Origin: Veillonella sp. | GTDB taxonomy: Bacteria; Bacillota; Negativicutes; Veillonellales; Veillonellaceae | NCBI RefSeq assembly: GCF_015058545.1 | Contig: NZ_SVCB01000100.1 | Location: 1 to 8,243 of the forward strand | Length of the DNA: 8,243 nt | Direction: 5' to 3' | Part shown: in pieces, positions 7,351 through 8,243 of the stretch | Layout of the letters: every line of letters begins with the position of its first letter | How positions within the stretch are numbered: position 1 is the stretch's first letter | Program-made: the position numbers and the translations under genes | The notes under the pieces: model-generated | The model's database searches: none | The model's input: the letters and a program-made list of their open reading frames with translations, nothing else | What the model was told of the DNA's origin: nothing

Positions 7351-8243
7351 TTACATGCGATAGCTCAATGCTTCCGCTACGTGTGAAATATCTACCCGTT
7401 CTGCGCCGGCCAAATCGGCAATCGTCCTAGCTACTCGTAAAATCTTGTCATAGCTGCGTATGCTAATGTCTAAATTTTGAAAAGCCTGTGCTAAGACTTT
7501 TTGAGCTTCCTCGGTTACTGCACAGGCCAGCATCAACTGTCCGTGACTTAGTTCGCTATTAAGCAAGACCCGATTACCATCACTGAAATGTAACGCTGTA
7601 CAACGTTTTCGTTGAATTTCACGAGCCCTGATAACACGTTCACGAATGGTTGCTGACGTTTCAGCATCACCAACAGCCTGTAATTCTTCATACGTAGGTC
7701 TCGTTACATGAATCACCATGTCGATTCTATCCAATAGCGGTCCCGATAAGCGTTTAACATAACTTTCAATTTGCCAGGGCGTACAAGTACAAGTATGCCC
7801 TTCACCACCATCATGCCAGCCACAGGGACAGGGATTCATCGCCATCAATAAAATAAAGCGGCACGGATATGAGAATGTACCATTAGCCCTCGAAATATGG
7901 ATAACCCCTTCTTCCAAAGGTTGCCGCAAGACTTCCAGTACCGATCGTGAAAATTCCGGTGCTTCATCTAAAAATAAAACACCTTCATGACTCAGCGTTA
8001 ACTCACCGGGTTTCGGAATGCTCCCACCACCGGCCATGCCGGCCAAGGTAATAGTATGATGAGGACTGCGAAATGATCGTACCTGCATTAAGCCTTCCGT
8101 CGGCAGTAAGCCGGCCACACTATAGATGCGGCTGACGCTGAGTTGTTCATCTTCAGTCAATGGCGGCAGTATGGACGGCATAGCTTTAGCCAGCATCGTT
8201 TTACCGGCTCCCGGCGAACCGGTAAGCAGTACATGATGGCCAC
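7351..8243 (-). CDS. comM: ComM/YifB family AAA+ ATPase (partial, 5' end outside window)
   Basis: This is the C-terminal part of a Mg-chelatase-like AAA+ protein. ComM is known as a hexameric helicase that promotes branch migration during natural transformation. The frame stays open to the window edge, giving 296 complete residues. Walker A GSPGAGKT is encoded at 8197-8220. Counted from the Met at 8196, Walker B GVLFLDE is at 72-78, the family cysteine block CPCGWHDGGEGHTCTC at 123-138, the arginine-finger motif GPLLDRID at 152-159, and the sensor-2/C-terminal signature RSYDKILRVARTIADLAG at 247-264. The family is about 500 residues, so the missing part should be the N-terminal Lon-protease-like (S5-fold) domain. 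The Met at 8196 follows the Walker A lysine and threonine and is not the true start. It lies 124 bases upstream of dprA on the same strand, with no clear terminator between. Confidence 0.93.
   Translation of the reverse strand, partial: GHHVLLTGSPGAGKTMLAKAMPSILPPLTEDEQLSVSRIYSVAGLLPTEGLMQVRSFRSPHHTITLAGMAGGGSIPKPGELTLSHEGVLFLDEAPEFSRSVLEVLRQPLEEGVIHISRANGTFSYPCRFILLMAMNPCPCGWHDGGEGHTCTCTPWQIESYVKRLSGPLLDRIDMVIHVTRPTYEELQAVGDAETSATIRERVIRAREIQRKRCTALHFSDGNRVLLNSELSHGQLMLACAVTEEAQKVLAQAFQNLDISIRSYDKILRVARTIADLAGAERVDISHVAEALSYRM

Overview
This window looks like a conserved housekeeping segment of a Gram-positive-lineage (Bacillota) chromosome. The order dprA-topA-trmFO-hslV-hslU is the known Bacillota order, and HslV has the Bacillus CodW-type N-terminus rather than the E. 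coli type. The moderate base composition and overall protein look suggest Negativicutes (a Veillonella relative), but that genus-level guess is weak.

Layout: the 3' end of one unidentified plus-strand gene (1-198) converges on a long minus-strand gene run. Between them lies a roughly 200-base non-coding stretch with a strong bidirectional terminator hairpin (248-309) and a weaker inverted repeat (331-387). Reading the minus strand in transcription order, the genes are comM/yifB (7351-8243, 5' end outside the window), dprA (6060-7226), topA (3764-6070), trmFO (2426-3736), hslV (1884-2426) and hslU (400-1803). dprA/topA overlap by 11 bases and trmFO/hslV by 1 base. topA and trmFO are 27 bases apart, and hslV and hslU 80 bases apart. 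This is consistent with one operon from dprA to hslU ending at the hairpin. comM sits 124 bases upstream of dprA and may be a separate unit.

The genes combine DNA uptake and recombination (ComM branch-migration helicase, DprA RecA loader), supercoiling control (TopA), tRNA T-loop m5U54 methylation (TrmFO) and ATP-dependent proteolysis (HslV peptidase with HslU unfoldase). Start codons are varied (ATG, GTG, TTG), and most are decided by clear Shine-Dalgarno sequences.

I did not find a new system here. The points most worth a second look are the N-terminal extension of TopA, the extended HslV N-terminus with a possible serine nucleophile, the missing xerC and codY compared with the Bacillus cluster, and the unidentified partial gene at the left edge.
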